A stretch of DNA of 56,273 nucleotides, taken from an uncultured Clostridia bacterium (lineage in GTDB: Bacteria > Bacillota > Clostridia > Christensenellales > Borkfalkiaceae). The DNA is taken from assembly GCA_947587085.1 (NCBI GenBank), contig CANPXX010000003.1:1-56273 (forward strand). Reading direction: 5' to 3'. The notes beneath the pieces are model-generated. The model saw only the letters and a list, made by a program, of their open reading frames with translations. It made no database searches and was not told the DNA's origin. Both the position numbers and the translations under genes were made by a program. Position 1 is the stretch's first letter, and every line of letters begins with the position of its first letter. Positions 7,857-16,693 of this stretch are shown in pieces.

Positions 7857-9298
7857 CGGGGACCCACGCTTCGGATCGCGTCCGCGAGGGTGGCGATGAC
7901 GTCCGAGGCGTCGGGCGCGTACTCTCCCATCCGCTCCGCCACGAGCTCGCCCGCACGCCCCAACAGATAGCAGGAGCACACCGCCGCCTCGAAGGGCGGG
8001 ACGCCGCGCGCCGCCGTCCCCGCGAGCAAGCCCGAGAGCACGTCTCCGCTCCCGCCCTTGGCGAGCACGGGCGAGCCCGTCGGGTTGATCGCCACGCGGT
8101 CGCCGTCGGCAATGACCGTGCAGTTGTTTTTGAGCACGACGACCACGCCGTACCGCTTGGAAAACTCCACGGCATGGCGGACGGGGTCGCGCAGGATCTC
8201 CTCCACCGGGAGCCCCGTGAGGCGGGAAAATTCCTTGGGATGGGGGGTGACGACGGCGCGGCAGCTCCGCTTCCCCAAGATCTCCACGCCGTACGCCGCA
8301 AGCGAATTGAGCGCGTCCGCGTCGAGCACGAGCGTGCCCGTATAGGAGGTGAAGAGCTCGTTGAGGTGGACGTACAGCCGTTCGCTCACCCCCGTCCCCA
8401 TCCCGATGGCGATGCTGTCTGCGGCGAGGATCTCCCCGTCGATGGAGGAGAATTCCCGCAAGATCGCGGCGGGATACTTGCCGATGGCATACGGATAGAC
8501 GCGTCGGATGACAAAGAGCTTGGTGTACCCGACGCCCGACCTCAGGCACGCGCCCGTCGAGAGGAAGGCGGCGCCGCTGAACGCCCCGCCCGCCATCACC
8601 GCCGCCGTGCCGTAATCGCTCTTATTGGTGTTGGAGCGGCGCTTGGGGAAAAAGGAGGAGATGTCCGCGTCCTCATAGACCATCGCGCCGCCCTCCCCCG
8701 CAAGCCCGAGCTCCGCGACGGAGACGTCCCCCGCGAGGTCTGCCCCGTCCGAAAGGAGGAGGGACTGCTTCAAAAGCCCCATGCAGACGGTCTCGTCCGC
8801 CCGCACGGCGGGAGGGAGCGCCTTCCCGCCCTCCGCAAGCCCCGTGGGCACGTCGCATGCGATGACGTACCCTCTGCTGTCGTTCAGGAAGGAGACGAGC
8901 GCCGCCTCTTTCCCCTCCGCGGGGCGTTTCAAGCCCGTCCCGAACAAACAATCCAAGAGGATGGGATACCTTCTTCGCGGCAGGACGGAGAAGATCTCGC
9001 CCCCGAAGGCTTGCTTCGCCGCGAGACAAGCGGGAGAGAAGGTCTCCGCCATGCAGACTACCGCGGCATCGTATCCGCGCGCGAGGAGCAGACGCGCCGC
9101 GACGAAGCCGTCGCCGCCGTTGTTGCCGCCCCCGCACACGAAGAGACAGTCCGATACGCCGAGACGGAGCATCGCCCGCTCCGCGGCGTCTGCGAGCGCC
9201 TTGCCCGCCCGCTCCATGAGCGACTGTACCGTCGCGCCGTCCCCGATCGCCCTCGCCTCCGCGGCGCGGACTTCCGAATAAGAATATGCAACTTTCAT
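7847..9298 (-). CDS. nnrDE: Bifunctional NAD(P)H-hydrate epimerase / ADP-dependent dehydratase
   Basis: 483 aa, normal for the fused enzyme that repairs hydrated NAD(P)H. The N-terminal YjeF-N epimerase (residues 1 to about 205) shows CGGGNNGGDGFVAARLL and the D-P-T-G-L stretch (DVPTGLAEGG). The C-terminal ribokinase-like dehydratase (about 220-483) shows GTAAVMAGGAFSGAAFL, LDADALN, TPHPKEFSRL and the KGGSGDVLSG catalytic loop. The start lies 1 nt after the lacZ stop, so it is the last gene of the long sugar operon. The 3' end overlaps the convergent membrane-protein gene tail to tail by 10 nt, with no terminator visible. Confidence 0.95.
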   Translation of the reverse strand: MKVAYSYSEVRAAEARAIGDGATVQSLMERAGKALADAAERAMLRLGVSDCLFVCGGGNNGGDGFVAARLLLARGYDAAVVCMAETFSPACLAAKQAFGGEIFSVLPRRRYPILLDCLFGTGLKRPAEGKEAALVSFLNDSRGYVIACDVPTGLAEGGKALPPAVRADETVCMGLLKQSLLLSDGADLAGDVSVAELGLAGEGGAMVYEDADISSFFPKRRSNTNKSDYGTAAVMAGGAFSGAAFLSTGACLRSGVGYTKLFVIRRVYPYAIGKYPAAILREFSSIDGEILAADSIAIGMGTGVSERLYVHLNELFTSYTGTLVLDADALNSLAAYGVEILGKRSCRAVVTPHPKEFSRLTGLPVEEILRDPVRHAVEFSKRYGVVVVLKNNCTVIADGDRVAINPTGSPVLAKGGSGDVLSGLLAGTAARGVPPFEAAVCSCYLLGRAGELVAERMGEYAPDASDVIATLADAIRSVGPRQA

Positions 9299-9299
9299 T

Positions 9300-12068
9300 T
9301 CAGCTCCTGTGCGCGCGGAAGAGGTCCCGCGCGCTTCTCAATCTGACGCGGAATCGGAACGCGCGCTCGGTGAGAAGATACTTTTCGTCGATGCGCGGTC
9401 CGCACGAATTGCTCCCCACGCCCGACATCTTGTAGTCGAGGTAGAGATAGGTATGCCCCGTTTTCGGCATCTCATGGGCATGCGGTCTGTGATCTTCGGG
9501 AAGATAGGGCGAGACGCAGAAGGAGAACGTTCCGTCCGCCATTAGTTTGCGCCCGTCGCCGAAGTCTACGCACACAAACTTCGTATCGCAACGGCTCCCG
9601 CTCTCCTGCGGCTTCGGATAGAGGTAGCACATCTCCTCCGAGTGCGCCGCCATGCGGTAAAGCCCCACGGGCGCGCCCTCCGTCTTATCGCAATACGCCT
9701 CGCCGCGCCCCCTGCCGAACCATTCGATCTGCGCGTGTTCCGCCCCGACAAGGTCGAGCACGAACCCGAACCGCGGGAGGGAGCGCACGTGCTCCGCAAG
9801 CCGCACCTCCGCCGTGACGATGAGCCCGTTCTCCTCCTCGAAGGAGAGCTCCATGTCGCCGACGGGAAGGAGATAGGGCGTGACCAATTTCCCGCGCGCG
9901 CCGCGCTCCGTCGTCTCGTACGGGAAGAAGGAAACGCGGTCCAGCCCGACGTCCAGCCACTCCTCTTTGAGGAGGACGTCGTTGTCGGTGGGAGCGCGGT
10001 AGAGCGACACGAAGAGCGGGCGGGCGAGAAGTTCTCCGCCGAGCGAGAGCCCGACAAGATTCCCCCGCTCGATGCGCCAGCGCAGGGTATTCTCCTCCCG
10101 CTCCGCCGCGGCGCCCTTCTCCGTTTGAAGCGCGATCTGCTTGACGCTCTCCCCCTCCCGAAGCCGAAAGCGGACGTTCGCATAGAGGTAGCCGTCCGCC
10201 GCGGGAGGGAGGAGGGAGAACCGCCGCTCCTCGCCCGCGGGCAGGTCGGCGATGTCGAGCGCGACCCGCTCCGCCACCCTGCCGTCCGCAACGTATTCGA
10301 GCACGCAGGAGACGCCCTGCTCCGACGGCATCGAAAAATCATAGAGGTTGCTTACGACGATCTCGTCCCCCTCCCGCCGCACGCCGAAGGGAGCATATAC
10401 CTCGCGGATCTGCCCGTACTCGGGATTGCATTTGCGGTCGGTCGTGACGATGCCGTCCATGCAGAAATTTCCGTCGTGGGGATATTCGCCGAAGTCTCCG
10501 CCATAGAGAATCTTCTTCCCGCGGAGCACGCTGTGCGAACACCATTCCCAGATGAAGCCGCCGCAGAGCGACGGATGGCGGCGGATCACCCGCCAATAAT
10601 CGGCGATATCGCCGCACGAATTGCCCATCGCGTGGGTGTACTCGCAGAGGACGACGGGGCGGTCGGCGCGGGCGGCGAAGCCGTCTAACCAAGCCTGTTC
10701 GGAATACATCCGCGAATACAGGTCCAGCGTACCGCCGTCCCGATACCTGCCCTCCGCGTTGCTCCATGCGCCCTCGTAGTGGATGAGCCGCCCGTCCCCC
10801 TTGCCCCTCAGCGCCTCCGCCGCCGCAACGAGGTTTTCGCCCCAGCCGCTCTCGTTCCCGAGCGACCAGATGAGCACGGAGGGACGGTTCTTGTCCCGCT
10901 CGTACATGCGGAGCGCGCGGTGGACGAACTGTTCGCGCCACGCGCCGTCCTGCGCGAACACATCGCAGGTCTTTTCCCAATCCTTGAAATTGCGCACCGC
11001 ACAGGCGCCGTGGCATTCGAGGTCCGCCTCTTCGAGAAGATATACGCCCGCGCGATCGCACAGCCGCGGAAACATCGGATGCGGCGGGTAGTGCGAAGTC
11101 CGCACGGCGTTGGCGTTCATCGCACGGATGAGAGACAGGTCGCGTTCGAGGTCGGGAACGCTCTCGGTGAAGCCCTTCGTCGTCATGGAATGGCGGTTGA
11201 CTCCCTTCAATTTGATAGGTCTGCCGTTGAGGGTGAGCACGTTCCCCTCCGCCTTCACGGTGCGGAAGCCGACCTCTTCCAAGATCGTCTCCCCCGCGCA
11301 ACCGATCTCGAGGGGGTACAGGACGGGCGTCTCCGCCGTCCACGGGCGGCACGAAAGATGAAATTCCGCCTTCTTCCCCTCCCGAACGATCTCCCCCGCC
11401 TCGGTGCGGAGCGCAAACGTGCACTCCCTGTCCGCCTCGACCCGAAGGGAGCCCGTCCCCGTCGCGGCGTCGTATGCCGTGAAGAGGGAATAATCAAAGA
11501 CATGCCCCTCGGGGCGGTGCAGAATGTACACGTCGCGGAAGATGCCGCTCATGCGGAATTTGTCCTGATCTTCGAGATAGCTCCCCGCGCAAAATTTGAA
11601 CACGACCACCCGAATCTCGTTCTCGTCGCAAAGGTGCTCCGTGATATCGAACTCGCTCGGGCTGTGCGGCACGGAGGAGTATCCCACCTCCCTGCCGTTC
11701 ACGAACAGATAGAAGCAACTGTCCACGCCGTCGAAGTTCAGGTAGTACCTCCCCTCCGCGGAGGGACGGCAAAAGCGCGTCACATAGACGCCGCATGGAT
11801 CGTTGCGGTCGATGTGCGGCGGGTCGAAGGGGAAGGGATATTTGATGTTGGTGTATTGGTGCCGCCCGTACCCGAGCATCTCCCAGCAGGAGGGAACGGG
11901 AATCTCCCGCTCCGGCACGCAGGAGAGCGCCTCCTCCACCCCGACCTCGTCCTCGAAATAGCAAAATCCCCACTTCCGCAGATAGATCGGCTCGCCTGCG
12001 AGATAGTAGGCGCGCGAAGGAGGGGTCCCCCGTCGGGGCACAAGCGTTTTATGGGTGAGAAATTTCAT
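9300..12068 (-). CDS. lacZ: Beta-galactosidase, GH2 family (LacZ type)
   Basis: 922 aa from the ATG at 12066-12068; the track start lies in birA in another frame. Hydrolyses terminal beta-galactose. Domain order matches LacZ: sugar-binding jelly roll (YYLNFDGVDSCFYLFVNGREVGYS), immunoglobulin-like domains, TIM barrel and the C-terminal beta-sandwich (Bgal_small_N). The acid/base Glu is in DKNRPSVLIWSLGNESGWG and the nucleophile Glu in VVLCEYTHAMGNSCG. No signal peptide, so cytoplasmic. The length is shorter than E. coli LacZ (about 1,020 aa). Its ATG overlaps the birA stop (ATGA), so translation is coupled. Confidence 0.95.
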   Translation of the reverse strand: MKFLTHKTLVPRRGTPPSRAYYLAGEPIYLRKWGFCYFEDEVGVEEALSCVPEREIPVPSCWEMLGYGRHQYTNIKYPFPFDPPHIDRNDPCGVYVTRFCRPSAEGRYYLNFDGVDSCFYLFVNGREVGYSSVPHSPSEFDITEHLCDENEIRVVVFKFCAGSYLEDQDKFRMSGIFRDVYILHRPEGHVFDYSLFTAYDAATGTGSLRVEADRECTFALRTEAGEIVREGKKAEFHLSCRPWTAETPVLYPLEIGCAGETILEEVGFRTVKAEGNVLTLNGRPIKLKGVNRHSMTTKGFTESVPDLERDLSLIRAMNANAVRTSHYPPHPMFPRLCDRAGVYLLEEADLECHGACAVRNFKDWEKTCDVFAQDGAWREQFVHRALRMYERDKNRPSVLIWSLGNESGWGENLVAAAEALRGKGDGRLIHYEGAWSNAEGRYRDGGTLDLYSRMYSEQAWLDGFAARADRPVVLCEYTHAMGNSCGDIADYWRVIRRHPSLCGGFIWEWCSHSVLRGKKILYGGDFGEYPHDGNFCMDGIVTTDRKCNPEYGQIREVYAPFGVRREGDEIVVSNLYDFSMPSEQGVSCVLEYVADGRVAERVALDIADLPAGEERRFSLLPPAADGYLYANVRFRLREGESVKQIALQTEKGAAAEREENTLRWRIERGNLVGLSLGGELLARPLFVSLYRAPTDNDVLLKEEWLDVGLDRVSFFPYETTERGARGKLVTPYLLPVGDMELSFEEENGLIVTAEVRLAEHVRSLPRFGFVLDLVGAEHAQIEWFGRGRGEAYCDKTEGAPVGLYRMAAHSEEMCYLYPKPQESGSRCDTKFVCVDFGDGRKLMADGTFSFCVSPYLPEDHRPHAHEMPKTGHTYLYLDYKMSGVGSNSCGPRIDEKYLLTERAFRFRVRLRSARDLFRAHRS

Positions 12069-12745
12069 AGCCGTATGGTGACCTCCGCGGCGGAGAGGGC
12101 GCGCACCGTCCCTCCGCATTCGATTTCCAGCCTGCCGTCGGGCAGGACGCGGCGCGCCGTCGCTTCGTACCTCTCCCCTCCCTCCGTCACTTGGACCGTC
12201 CGCCCGTCGTGGCACACATGGGCGAGGTACTCGGAAAAGTCGGAGGGCGAGACAAGGGCGCGGATGAGCGCCTCCGCCGCCTCCTCCGCCGAGGGAGGCT
12301 CGGGCAGGAGAAGGGCGAGCGAGGTCGCCGTGCCGCCGAGCGCGGAGACGTTGTTGCGCACGTTGAGCCCTATGCCGATCGCGCAATGGTCGAGGAGCGC
12401 CCCCTTCACGCCGTTCTCGATGAGGATGCCGCAGATCTTCTTTCCCCCGACGAGCACGTCGTTGGGCCACTTGATCTGCGGATGCACGCCGAAGCGCTCC
12501 AAGACGCGGCACACGGCGACGGCGGCGTGCGCCATCACAAGAAAGGCGTCCCGCGCGGGCGCTCCCTGCGGAAAGAGAAGGGCGGTGAGATAGACGCCGC
12601 CCTCTTCGGAGAGGAAGCTCCTCCCCTTGGTACCTCTGCCGCCGCTCTGCCGCCGCGCGCACACGACGACATTCTCCCGTCCGCCGAGATACCGTTTGAT
12701 ATACTCGTTGGTGGAGGAGACCTCCTCCAACCGTTCAATCCTCAT
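12065..12745 (-). CDS. birA: Biotin-protein ligase without DNA-binding domain
   Basis: 226 aa from the ATG at 12743-12745, which has GGGGAGGAAT just upstream inside recX. It joins biotin to carboxylase carrier proteins through biotinyl-AMP. Visible motifs: SSTNEYIKR near the N-terminus, SGGRGTKGRSF (ATP/biotin loop), HPQIKWPNDVLVGGKKICGILIE and IGIGLNVRNN. It lacks the N-terminal helix-turn-helix of E. coli BirA, so it is a class I, non-regulatory ligase. It overlaps recX by 11 nt and lacZ by 4 nt. Confidence 0.94.
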   Translation of the reverse strand: MRIERLEEVSSTNEYIKRYLGGRENVVVCARRQSGGRGTKGRSFLSEEGGVYLTALLFPQGAPARDAFLVMAHAAVAVCRVLERFGVHPQIKWPNDVLVGGKKICGILIENGVKGALLDHCAIGIGLNVRNNVSALGGTATSLALLLPEPPSAEEAAEALIRALVSPSDFSEYLAHVCHDGRTVQVTEGGERYEATARRVLPDGRLEIECGGTVRALSAAEVTIRL

Positions 12746-13352
12746 ATTCCTCCCCGAGCGACCGCAGGGCGGCGCGCGCCGTGTCGTAGTCGAAGCCCTT
12801 CGCGATGAGACGGGCGTACGCCCTCCGCAGGGTGGCTTCGTCCGCCTCCTTCCCGCGGAGATACTTCCGCAAGATCTCCTTCGCCGCCTCTTCGCCGCCT
12901 TGCACGTCCCCGAGCGCCTCGCCGATCGCCTCGTCCGAAACGCCCTTCGCTCTGAGCTCCGCCGCGATGAGCCGCGTTCCCTTGCGCTTTGCGGCGCTCT
13001 CCGCATACAGGCGGGCATACGCCCCGTCGTCGAGAAAGCCGAGCTCCTTCATGCGCGCGATGACGCTCTCGCACACTTCCGCCAGGTACCCCTTCTTTTC
13101 GAGGAAGGAGCGCACCTCCCGCTCCGTCTTCATGCGCGCGGAGATGTGCCCGAGCGCCTTGTCGAGCGCCGTCGCGCGCTCGCTCTCGAGCTGGATGGCG
13201 GCGAGCGTCTCGGGCGCGATCTCCATGCCCGCATTGAGCCCGTTTTGCAGGACGGTCGCAAGCTCCATCCCGCAGAAGAATCGCCCGTCCACCTCGACGT
13301 TGCACCGCGTCTTGTCTCTTTTTTGCGGCGTCAAAGAGGTGATGACCGCCAT
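12735..13352 (-). CDS. recX: Regulatory protein RecX
   Basis: 205 aa, typical length. RecX binds RecA filaments and limits their growth. The three-helix repeat pattern is visible: ALGHISARMKTEREVRSFLEKKGY, VIARMKELGFLDDGAYARLYAES, KRKGTRLIAAELRAKGVSDEAI, and a last repeat with YARLIAKGFDYDTARAAL. The start lies 1 nt from the stop of the upstream lipoprotein and it overlaps birA. It is an unexpected passenger in a sugar gene train. Confidence 0.92.
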   Translation of the reverse strand: MAVITSLTPQKRDKTRCNVEVDGRFFCGMELATVLQNGLNAGMEIAPETLAAIQLESERATALDKALGHISARMKTEREVRSFLEKKGYLAEVCESVIARMKELGFLDDGAYARLYAESAAKRKGTRLIAAELRAKGVSDEAIGEALGDVQGGEEAAKEILRKYLRGKEADEATLRRAYARLIAKGFDYDTARAALRSLGEEYED

Positions 13353-13353
13353 G

Positions 13354-14769
13354 CTATACCACTCCGTCCGAGGGCCATGTGCGGTTCGCGCGGAACCATT
13401 CCGTCTCTTTGAGGATGGTATCGTTGTTGCTCCCGCGGATGGAAAAATCCACGCCGTTCGACCGCACGGTGATCTCGCCGTTCATGGAGGTGTAGTTCCC
13501 CGTCGTCCCGTCGAGGGAGAGCGTGGTCACGAAGATGTTCTTGGTGTATTTCGCGACGCGGTCGATCATCGCCTGCGTGGGGAACTGATTTTCCTTCGTG
13601 GAAGTATATTCAGAGGTCCCCGCGCAACAGCAGACGCACACGTTTTCGGGCGTGATTTTGGAGAGCAGTGCGTCGTTCGACGACGTCTTACTGCCGTGGT
13701 GCCCCGCCTTGAAGAGCTTGCAGTGCGGAAGATCGTTCTTTGCCACAAGGCTCTCCTCCCCCTCTTTCTCCAAATCGCCCGTGAAGAGATAGTGGTTTTC
13801 GCCCTGCGTGAAGAGGGTGCAGACGGAATAGTTGTTCTCGTCAGAGGATGAGGTCTCGTAATATTTCTGGTACAGAATCTCGAAGCTGATGCCCTCGGCA
13901 AGCGTGTATTCCCGCTGTGCGCCGTCCGTTTGATTCCAGCATTGGAGCGCGGTGTAGTGCACGGCGCCGTCCTCGCTCACTTCCTTGTCGCGCGCGGCGA
14001 TATAGTCCGCCGAGATCTGGGAAGTCGTATTTTTCCCCGTAAAGTCGATGATGGTCCCGCATTTGAAGTTGGCAAAGACGCCGTCCGTTCCGCCGCTCCC
14101 GACGAACGCCGCGATGTGGTCCTCATGGGCATGCGTCGCGATGACGTACTCCAAGATGCCGTCCGTGCAATATTCCTTGATCTTGGGCACGAGCGTCTTT
14201 GCAGACCCCCTCTTGGAGCCTGCGTCGATGAGCACCTCGGTATTGCCCGTCTTGATGAGCGTGCTGTCGCCCGCGTTGCCGTTCCCGAGTTCGAGGAAGT
14301 GGATCTCCAACTCCTGCGTCTTGCCCTCGTCGTCCGAGGAGCCGCCCGATTGAGGGCCCGATTGGGTATCGCCCTTGATACTGCCGCGGTCGGTCCACGT
14401 CCCGTTGTCTTTGATGTAGACTTCCCACGAGGCGTAGTCGAGGTACAGGTCGCCGTTTCTGCCGAGAGAAGGCGCGGGCGCACCGCTCCCGTAGAGCCAG
14501 CCGTTGCCCGTCTCGCCCTTTTCTCCTTGCTCGCCCTTTTCGCCCTTGATGGAGGAGAGCCATGCCTCATAGGTGAGCGCGGTCTCCCCGCTCTCGGCGC
14601 AGTTCTCCACATACAGATCGTAGATCTCGCGAATCTCGGCGTCCTGCGGGGTCTCGCCCTGCGGCGGGTTCGGGTTGAAGAGATCGAACGAACATGCGCA
14701 TGCGCCGACGGCGATCGCCGCCGAGAGCAGCAATGCCGAAATCAAATGAAAAATCTTCCGCTTTTTCAT
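13354..14769 (-). CDS. Exported metallo-beta-lactamase-fold lipoprotein with collagen-like stretch
   Basis: 471 aa. Signal peptide with lipobox near residues 20-26 (AIAVGACAC). A short collagen-like run, GEKGEQGEKGETG, follows at about residues 75-90, then a Ser/Gly linker. From about residue 150 a ComEC/Rec2-type metallo-beta-lactamase domain begins: LEIHFLELGNGNAGDSTLI, metal motif THAHEDHI, FTGDLE, and AGHHGSKTSSND. The related extracellular ComEC domain is a nuclease, so a surface hydrolase acting on phosphodiesters is plausible; the substrate is unknown. SD TAGGAGAAAGAT is well placed. It lies 23 nt after the GH51 gene and 1 nt before recX. Confidence 0.87.
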   Translation of the reverse strand: MKKRKIFHLISALLLSAAIAVGACACSFDLFNPNPPQGETPQDAEIREIYDLYVENCAESGETALTYEAWLSSIKGEKGEQGEKGETGNGWLYGSGAPAPSLGRNGDLYLDYASWEVYIKDNGTWTDRGSIKGDTQSGPQSGGSSDDEGKTQELEIHFLELGNGNAGDSTLIKTGNTEVLIDAGSKRGSAKTLVPKIKEYCTDGILEYVIATHAHEDHIAAFVGSGGTDGVFANFKCGTIIDFTGKNTTSQISADYIAARDKEVSEDGAVHYTALQCWNQTDGAQREYTLAEGISFEILYQKYYETSSSDENNYSVCTLFTQGENHYLFTGDLEKEGEESLVAKNDLPHCKLFKAGHHGSKTSSNDALLSKITPENVCVCCCAGTSEYTSTKENQFPTQAMIDRVAKYTKNIFVTTLSLDGTTGNYTSMNGEITVRSNGVDFSIRGSNNDTILKETEWFRANRTWPSDGVV

Positions 14770-14792
14770 ATCTTTCTCCTATCTTTTTCTGT

Positions 14793-16334
14793 TTACCGTA
14801 CGGAAAATTTCAAGAAATTCCAGCTCATCGGAGCGAGCTTCAACGTGACGCGCGAGCCGTCCTTCACGGCGGGAAGCTCCCTTTGGACGGGGACGATCTT
14901 CTCCTCATCGAAGGAATTGACGGCGAAGAGGTCGTTCGAGTGCATCTCGACGTACTCCTCCGCTTTGAGCCCCTCGAAGGAGCGAAGTTCGAGCTCCACC
15001 TCCCGCGCCTCCTGCGCATAGTTGCAGATGGAGACGCATACCGTGCGGCGCGCCCTGTCGTAGTTGACCGCCTCGTTGATGTACCGCGCCTCGCCGTACA
15101 TGTTGGCAAAGCGGTCGGAATCCGAGAAGGTCCTGAGCGTCGCGCCGCGCGCGGAAGAGGAGAGGTAGCGGAAAGGATAGAAGGTCGTCTGGCGGAACGT
15201 TCTCCCCCCCTTCTCCGTCATGATGGGCGCGATCACGTTGACGAGCTGGGCAAGACAGCCGAGCTTGACGACGTCACAATGGTTGAGGAGGGTGTTCATG
15301 AGCCCCGCAAAGACGAGCGCGTCCTGAAAGGTATATACGTCCTCCAAGAGGTGGGGCGCCTTCTTCCACAGCGGCTCGCGGCGGGGCGCCGTGACCGACC
15401 AGATGTTCCACTCGTCGAAGCTGATCTTCACCTGCTTGCGGGAGCGGACTTTGGCGCGGACGTACTCGATCGTCGCCTGCAAGGTCGCGATGTATTCGCC
15501 CATGTCGTCGGCGCTCCCGAGGAAGTCCTCGAGCGGGTCCTCCCTGTCCTCGTCGTACATATAGTAGCGGTGCATGGAGAGATAGTCCACCGCCTTATAG
15601 GTGTGTTCGAGCACCACGCGGTCCCATTCGGGGAAGGTCTTCATCTCGTGGTTCGAGGAGCCCGACACGATGAGTTTGAGGGGCGAAGCGCACCATGAGG
15701 CGCCGCTCTCCTCTTTGAGCTCTCCGTTCGCCCAGCGCATCACCTTTGCCGCTTCGAGCGCCTTCCTGCCGTACTCCTCCGCCGAGAGATGCCCGATCTG
15801 CCAAGGACCGTCCATCTCGTTGCCGATGCACCAATAGCGGACGTTGTACGGCTGCTCTGCCCCGTTGGCGCGGCGGAGATCGGAGATCGTCGTCCCGCCC
15901 GCGTGGTTGCAGTACTCAACGAGGCGCGCCGCCTCCTTGATGGTGCCCGTGCCCATGTTCACCGCCATCATCGGCTCCACGCCCGCCGCGCGGCACCACT
16001 TCATGAATTCATCGGTCCCGAACTCGTTGGTCTCCGTCGTGAACCAAGCAAGGTCGAGCCGCGTGGGGCGCTTCTCGCGCGGTCCGATGCCGTCCGTCCA
16101 GTCGTATCCCGAGAGGAAGTTGCCGCCCGGATAGCGCACGACGGGCACGCCGAGCTCCTTGATGAGCCCGATCACGTCGCGGCGGAACCCGTCGGCGTCC
16201 GCCGCGGGGTGCCCCGGTTCATAGATTCCCTCGTACACGGCGCGCCCGAGATGCTCGATGAACGAGCCGTAGAGGTGCGGATCCACCTCCCCGATCGCGA
16301 GATTCGCGTCCGCAAAGATCTTGGTCCGTTTCAT
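14793..16334 (-). CDS. abfA: Alpha-L-arabinofuranosidase, GH51
   Basis: Removes arabinofuranose from arabinan or arabinoxylan oligosaccharides; the arabinose would then enter araA-araB-araD of the same cluster. GH51 features: YGSFIEHLGRAVYEGIY, VRYPGGNFLSGYDW, acid/base Glu in YWCIGNEMDGPWQ, nucleophile Glu in KISFDEWNIW, and a C-terminal beta-sandwich ending NFLKFSVR. I chose the ATG at 16332-16334 (513 aa, MKRTKIFAD) because GGAGGGAACGC precedes it; the track ATG at 16349 lies upstream of that ribosome-binding site. No signal peptide, so intracellular. The gene begins 11 nt after the small 115-aa gene. Confidence 0.95.
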   Translation of the reverse strand: MKRTKIFADANLAIGEVDPHLYGSFIEHLGRAVYEGIYEPGHPAADADGFRRDVIGLIKELGVPVVRYPGGNFLSGYDWTDGIGPREKRPTRLDLAWFTTETNEFGTDEFMKWCRAAGVEPMMAVNMGTGTIKEAARLVEYCNHAGGTTISDLRRANGAEQPYNVRYWCIGNEMDGPWQIGHLSAEEYGRKALEAAKVMRWANGELKEESGASWCASPLKLIVSGSSNHEMKTFPEWDRVVLEHTYKAVDYLSMHRYYMYDEDREDPLEDFLGSADDMGEYIATLQATIEYVRAKVRSRKQVKISFDEWNIWSVTAPRREPLWKKAPHLLEDVYTFQDALVFAGLMNTLLNHCDVVKLGCLAQLVNVIAPIMTEKGGRTFRQTTFYPFRYLSSSARGATLRTFSDSDRFANMYGEARYINEAVNYDRARRTVCVSICNYAQEAREVELELRSFEGLKAEEYVEMHSNDLFAVNSFDEEKIVPVQRELPAVKDGSRVTLKLAPMSWNFLKFSVR

Positions 16335-16345
16335 GCGTTCCCTCC

Positions 16346-16693
16346 TCATATCATGCCGAGAAGCGAGGCGATGTTGACCGCCGCTTCGTCGATATTGTGC
16401 AAAAGTTTATTGAGCGCGGTCTGCGCGCCCCTGTCAATGGATCCGTCCTCCGTCGTACGGAGGACCGCTATGATCATATCAAAATTCCGATAGATGACCT
16501 CGCAATCGGGATCGATCGCCTTGAACACCTCGTCCTCTGCGCCGTGCTGGACGGCGTACATCTCCTTGATCGCCTTGTTCATCTCGGTGAAGAGTTCGAG
16601 GTTCCCGTGCTTGAAGAGCTCCGCCATGGCGCCGTTGAGGCGCACGAGCTGTTCCATAAAGGCGAGATGCGCCCCGTTCGCTTGCTGCTCCAT
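16346..16693 (-). CDS. Small helical protein, unknown function
   Basis: 115 aa, almost entirely helical, acidic, no membrane segment or signal peptide. I do not recognise a family. Its ATG overlaps the stop of the pyrophosphorylase gene by one base (TAATG), so it is translationally coupled, and abfA follows 11 nt later. The position suggests a role with the sugar genes, but nothing in the sequence shows what. Confidence 0.7.
   Translation of the reverse strand: MEQQANGAHLAFMEQLVRLNGAMAELFKHGNLELFTEMNKAIKEMYAVQHGAEDEVFKAIDPDCEVIYRNFDMIIAVLRTTEDGSIDRGAQTALNKLLHNIDEAAVNIASLLGMI

Noticed and set aside
10779-12593. Plus-strand ORF of 604 aa antisense to lacZ and birA
   Set aside because: Shadow of well-supported genes with no recognisable motif.
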